Shown here in pieces: positions 5,482-7,704 of a DNA stretch of 7,704 bases. Below the pieces are notes generated by a model. That model ran no database searches. It worked only from the letters and a program-made list of their open reading frames with translations, and was not told the DNA's origin. The translations under genes were made by a program, and so were the position numbers. Numbering within the stretch: the stretch's first letter is position 1; each line of letters begins with the position of its first letter. The stretch covers positions 1-7,704 of the forward strand of contig DLTN01000017.1 of NCBI GenBank assembly GCA_002500925.1. The letters run 5' to 3'. The DNA is from Gemmatimonadales bacterium UBA7835 (GTDB lineage Bacteria; Gemmatimonadota; Gemmatimonadetes; Longimicrobiales; Gaopeijiaceae).

Positions 5482-7704
5482 TCAACCGACCACGAAATTG
5501 ACGAGTCGGCCCGGAACGTGGATCACCCTTCTTTCCTCTTTCCCTTCTATATGCCGCATGACGTTCTCTTCCGCACGCGCAGCAGCAATCACCTCACTCT
5601 CCCGCTCGTTCTTCTCTATGCTGATTGTCGCCCGGAGCTTTCCATTGACCTGAATTGCCACATTCACTGTTGTCTCAACTAACTTGGCTATGTCAAACTC
5701 AGGCCAGTTCGCCCCATCAAAAATGCTACCGGCATGACCCAACCGTTCCCAGAGTTCTTCGGCCATATGTGGTGCGAACGGCGCCACCATCACAACTAAC
5801 GGCTCTACCTCCGCTCGCACGGCAGTGCGACCTCCTGCGCGGATCACATTCAAGCACTCCATCATAGCCGCAATCGCCGTGTTATAACCGAGGTCCGGAA
5901 TCTGTTCGGTAACCTGCCTGATCGTCTGGTGGACCTTCCTCTCGACATCCGCATCAGTCTCCCCCGTGCGTGCTGAAATCACCGTGTCCCATAGTCGATG
6001 GAGAAAGCCGAACGGACCCTGAATGCCTTGTGGTCGGTAGTCTCCACCTTCTTCGAACGGACCGAGAAACATCAGGTAAGTCCGGAAGGTGTCCGCCCCA
6101 AACTCCTCAATGATCGGGTCAGGTACGATCACATTACCCTTGCTCTTCGACATCTTGGCTCCGTCTGCGATGATCAGACCGTGCGCACGAAATGTCTTGT
6201 ATGGCTCCTCGAAGTCGATATGACCCAGGTCCTTCAAGACCATCGTGATGAAGCGCGAATAAAGAAGGTGAAGAACTGCGTGCTCGTTACCTCCTATGTA
6301 CGCGTCAACAGGAAGCCAACGGCTAGTAATCCCTGAGTCAAAGGGCTCGCTGTCCAAGTCAGTCGACGGGTATCGGATGAAGTACCACCCGGAATCTAAG
6401 AACGTGTCTGAAACGTCAGTCTCACGACGCGCTTCGGCGCCGCATTCTGGACATGTAGTCCGGTACCAAGCCTCTACCCGAGCAAGCGGACTAATACCGG
6501 ACTCGTCTGGCCTGAAATCCTCTACGCGAGGCAAAACAACCGGAAGATCCGATTCAGGCACGGCAACAGGTCCACACGCGTCGCAGTGTACAATGGGAAT
6601 TGGCGGTCCCCAATAGCGCTGTCTCGAGATGCACCAGTCGTGGAGGCGGAAGTTTACTCTCGCGTCACCCCAACCCTTCTCAGAGGCCCATGCGGTCACA
6701 ACTTCGACTGACTCACTTACGTCAGTTCCATTGAATGGTCCTGAGTTGATTAGGCTCCCCGGTCCAACGTACGCCTCTTCCAGTGGGGTCTCCGAAGAAT
6801 CACCCGGTCCTAACACCACCCTGACAATCGGGAGCGCAAACTGTTCCGCAAATTCGAAGTCTCGGGAGTCATGTCCAGGCACCGCCATTATCGCGCCCGT
6901 CCCATACTCCATGAGTACGTAGTCGGCAATCCAGATCGGAATCATTTCGCCCGTCGCCGGATTACGGCAAAAGCCACCCGTCGGGACACCCGTCTTCGTC
7001 TTATCTGTCTTCTGGCGGGCAACCAGGTCTCTTTGGGCCGCGGCCTCCACATAGTCAGACACATGACCAAGCATCCCCTCCTCGGTAACGCTCTGGACGA
7101 GTGGGTGCTCAGGAGATAGCACGACATAAGTCGCCCCGAATACGGTGTCTGGACGGGTCGTGTACACCTCGATGTGTGTACCCGTCTCATCTCCAGCCTC
7201 GTCAACCACTGGGAAACGCAATTGAGCACCGGTACTGCGACCAATCCAATTTCTCTGGGCCTTTAGTGTCGTTTCCGACCAGTCTATATGGTCTAGATTG
7301 TCCAGAAGACGCTGGGCATAGTCCGTGATCCGGAAGAACCACTGCGCAATCCTCCTTTGTTCTACCGGTGTTGCACAGCGCTCGCATTCCCCACCTACGA
7401 CCTGCTCATTAGCGAGAACCGTCATGCAAGAGGGACACCAGTTAACTGGTGCCTCTTTTCGCTCGGCAAGCCCAGCCTTGAAAAACTGCAGGAAGATCCA
7501 CTGTGTCCACTTGTAGTAGGCCGGATCTGTCGTATCGACCGAATGCTCCCAGTCGAACATGCCTCCGATTCGCCTGAGTTGCCTCGTGAAGTTCTTCACG
7601 TTCGATGGAATCAGATCCATCGGATGCGTACCGACTTTTAGCGCGAAGTTCTCAGAGTGGATACCGAACGCATCGAAGCCCATAGGCTCGAACACACTCT
7701 TACC
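5482..7704 (-). CDS. leuS: Leucyl-tRNA synthetase (5' partial)
   Basis: Class I aminoacyl-tRNA synthetase that charges tRNA-Leu with leucine and edits mischarged products. The frame stays open past the right edge, reading GKSVFEPMG. The GTG at 7693-7695 is an internal Val codon, not a start. About 75 N-terminal residues, including the HIGH motif, lie outside the window. Numbering from that Val: a four-Cys zinc knuckle at C87, C90, C104 and C107; the CP1 editing domain with TTRPDT (179-184) and VPGHDSRDFEF (262-272); a second CxxC pair set at C371/C374 and C415/C418; SRQRYWG (357-363); KMSKS at 514-518; an anticodon-binding domain with APFAPHMAEELWERLG (638-653); and a C-terminal domain with IQVNGKLRA (681-689) ending in RLVNFVVG. 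No leucine-specific insertion precedes KMSKS, unlike E. coli but as in Bacillus-type enzymes. It is the first visible gene of the leuS-tkt-thrC-thrB run. Confidence 0.97.
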   Translation of the reverse strand, partial: GKSVFEPMGFDAFGIHSENFALKVGTHPMDLIPSNVKNFTRQLRRIGGMFDWEHSVDTTDPAYYKWTQWIFLQFFKAGLAERKEAPVNWCPSCMTVLANEQVVGGECERCATPVEQRRIAQWFFRITDYAQRLLDNLDHIDWSETTLKAQRNWIGRSTGAQLRFPVVDEAGDETGTHIEVYTTRPDTVFGATYVVLSPEHPLVQSVTEEGMLGHVSDYVEAAAQRDLVARQKTDKTKTGVPTGGFCRNPATGEMIPIWIADYVLMEYGTGAIMAVPGHDSRDFEFAEQFALPIVRVVLGPGDSSETPLEEAYVGPGSLINSGPFNGTDVSESVEVVTAWASEKGWGDARVNFRLHDWCISRQRYWGPPIPIVHCDACGPVAVPESDLPVVLPRVEDFRPDESGISPLARVEAWYRTTCPECGAEARRETDVSDTFLDSGWYFIRYPSTDLDSEPFDSGITSRWLPVDAYIGGNEHAVLHLLYSRFITMVLKDLGHIDFEEPYKTFRAHGLIIADGAKMSKSKGNVIVPDPIIEEFGADTFRTYLMFLGPFEEGGDYRPQGIQGPFGFLHRLWDTVISARTGETDADVERKVHQTIRQVTEQIPDLGYNTAIAAMMECLNVIRAGGRTAVRAEVEPLVVMVAPFAPHMAEELWERLGHAGSIFDGANWPEFDIAKLVETTVNVAIQVNGKLRATISIEKNERESEVIAAARAEENVMRHIEGKEERRVIHVPGRLVNFVVG

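Noticed and set aside
7693..7695. GTG as the start of the leucyl-tRNA synthetase gene
   Set aside because: The frame continues to the window edge and the residues before it (GKS) fit the family alignment. The HIGH motif is still missing, so this is an internal Val codon.

Overview
The window looks like chromosomal housekeeping DNA from a bacterium of moderately high GC. It is densely packed, with all gaps under 80 bp. It holds five protein genes, two of them cut by the window edges. There is no RNA gene, mobile element, CRISPR array or phage-like gene. The threonine synthase is of the long E. coli-like type. The leucyl-tRNA synthetase has the bacterial arrangement, with its C-terminus ending in VPGRLVNFVVG. 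Its unusual FDAFGIHSEN segment reminds me of leucyl-tRNA synthetases from Gemmatimonadota and related lineages. That placement is a memory-based guess, not a result.

Layout: the left 1.1 kb (plus strand) encodes the C-terminal three quarters or so of a multi-spanning membrane protein of the MATE/MOP flippase superfamily, with ANKH-like features. It converges, with a gap of 3 bp, on a block of four minus-strand genes filling the rest. In transcription order (right to left) these are leuS (leucyl-tRNA synthetase, 5' end outside the window), tkt (transketolase), thrC (threonine synthase) and thrB (homoserine kinase). Spacings are 75 bp (leuS-tkt), 54 bp (tkt-thrC) and a 4-base GTGA overlap (thrC-thrB), so one transcript is plausible.

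How the genes fit together: ThrB phosphorylates homoserine and ThrC converts O-phosphohomoserine to threonine, so thrC-thrB form a translationally coupled pathway pair. Transketolase supplies pentose and erythrose phosphates. LeuS charges tRNA-Leu. Neither is directly tied to threonine synthesis, so their grouping is more likely shared growth-linked expression than one pathway. A perfect 6-bp hairpin abutting the thrC ribosome binding site is the one possible regulatory element I can point to. I do not see a convincing new biological system here.
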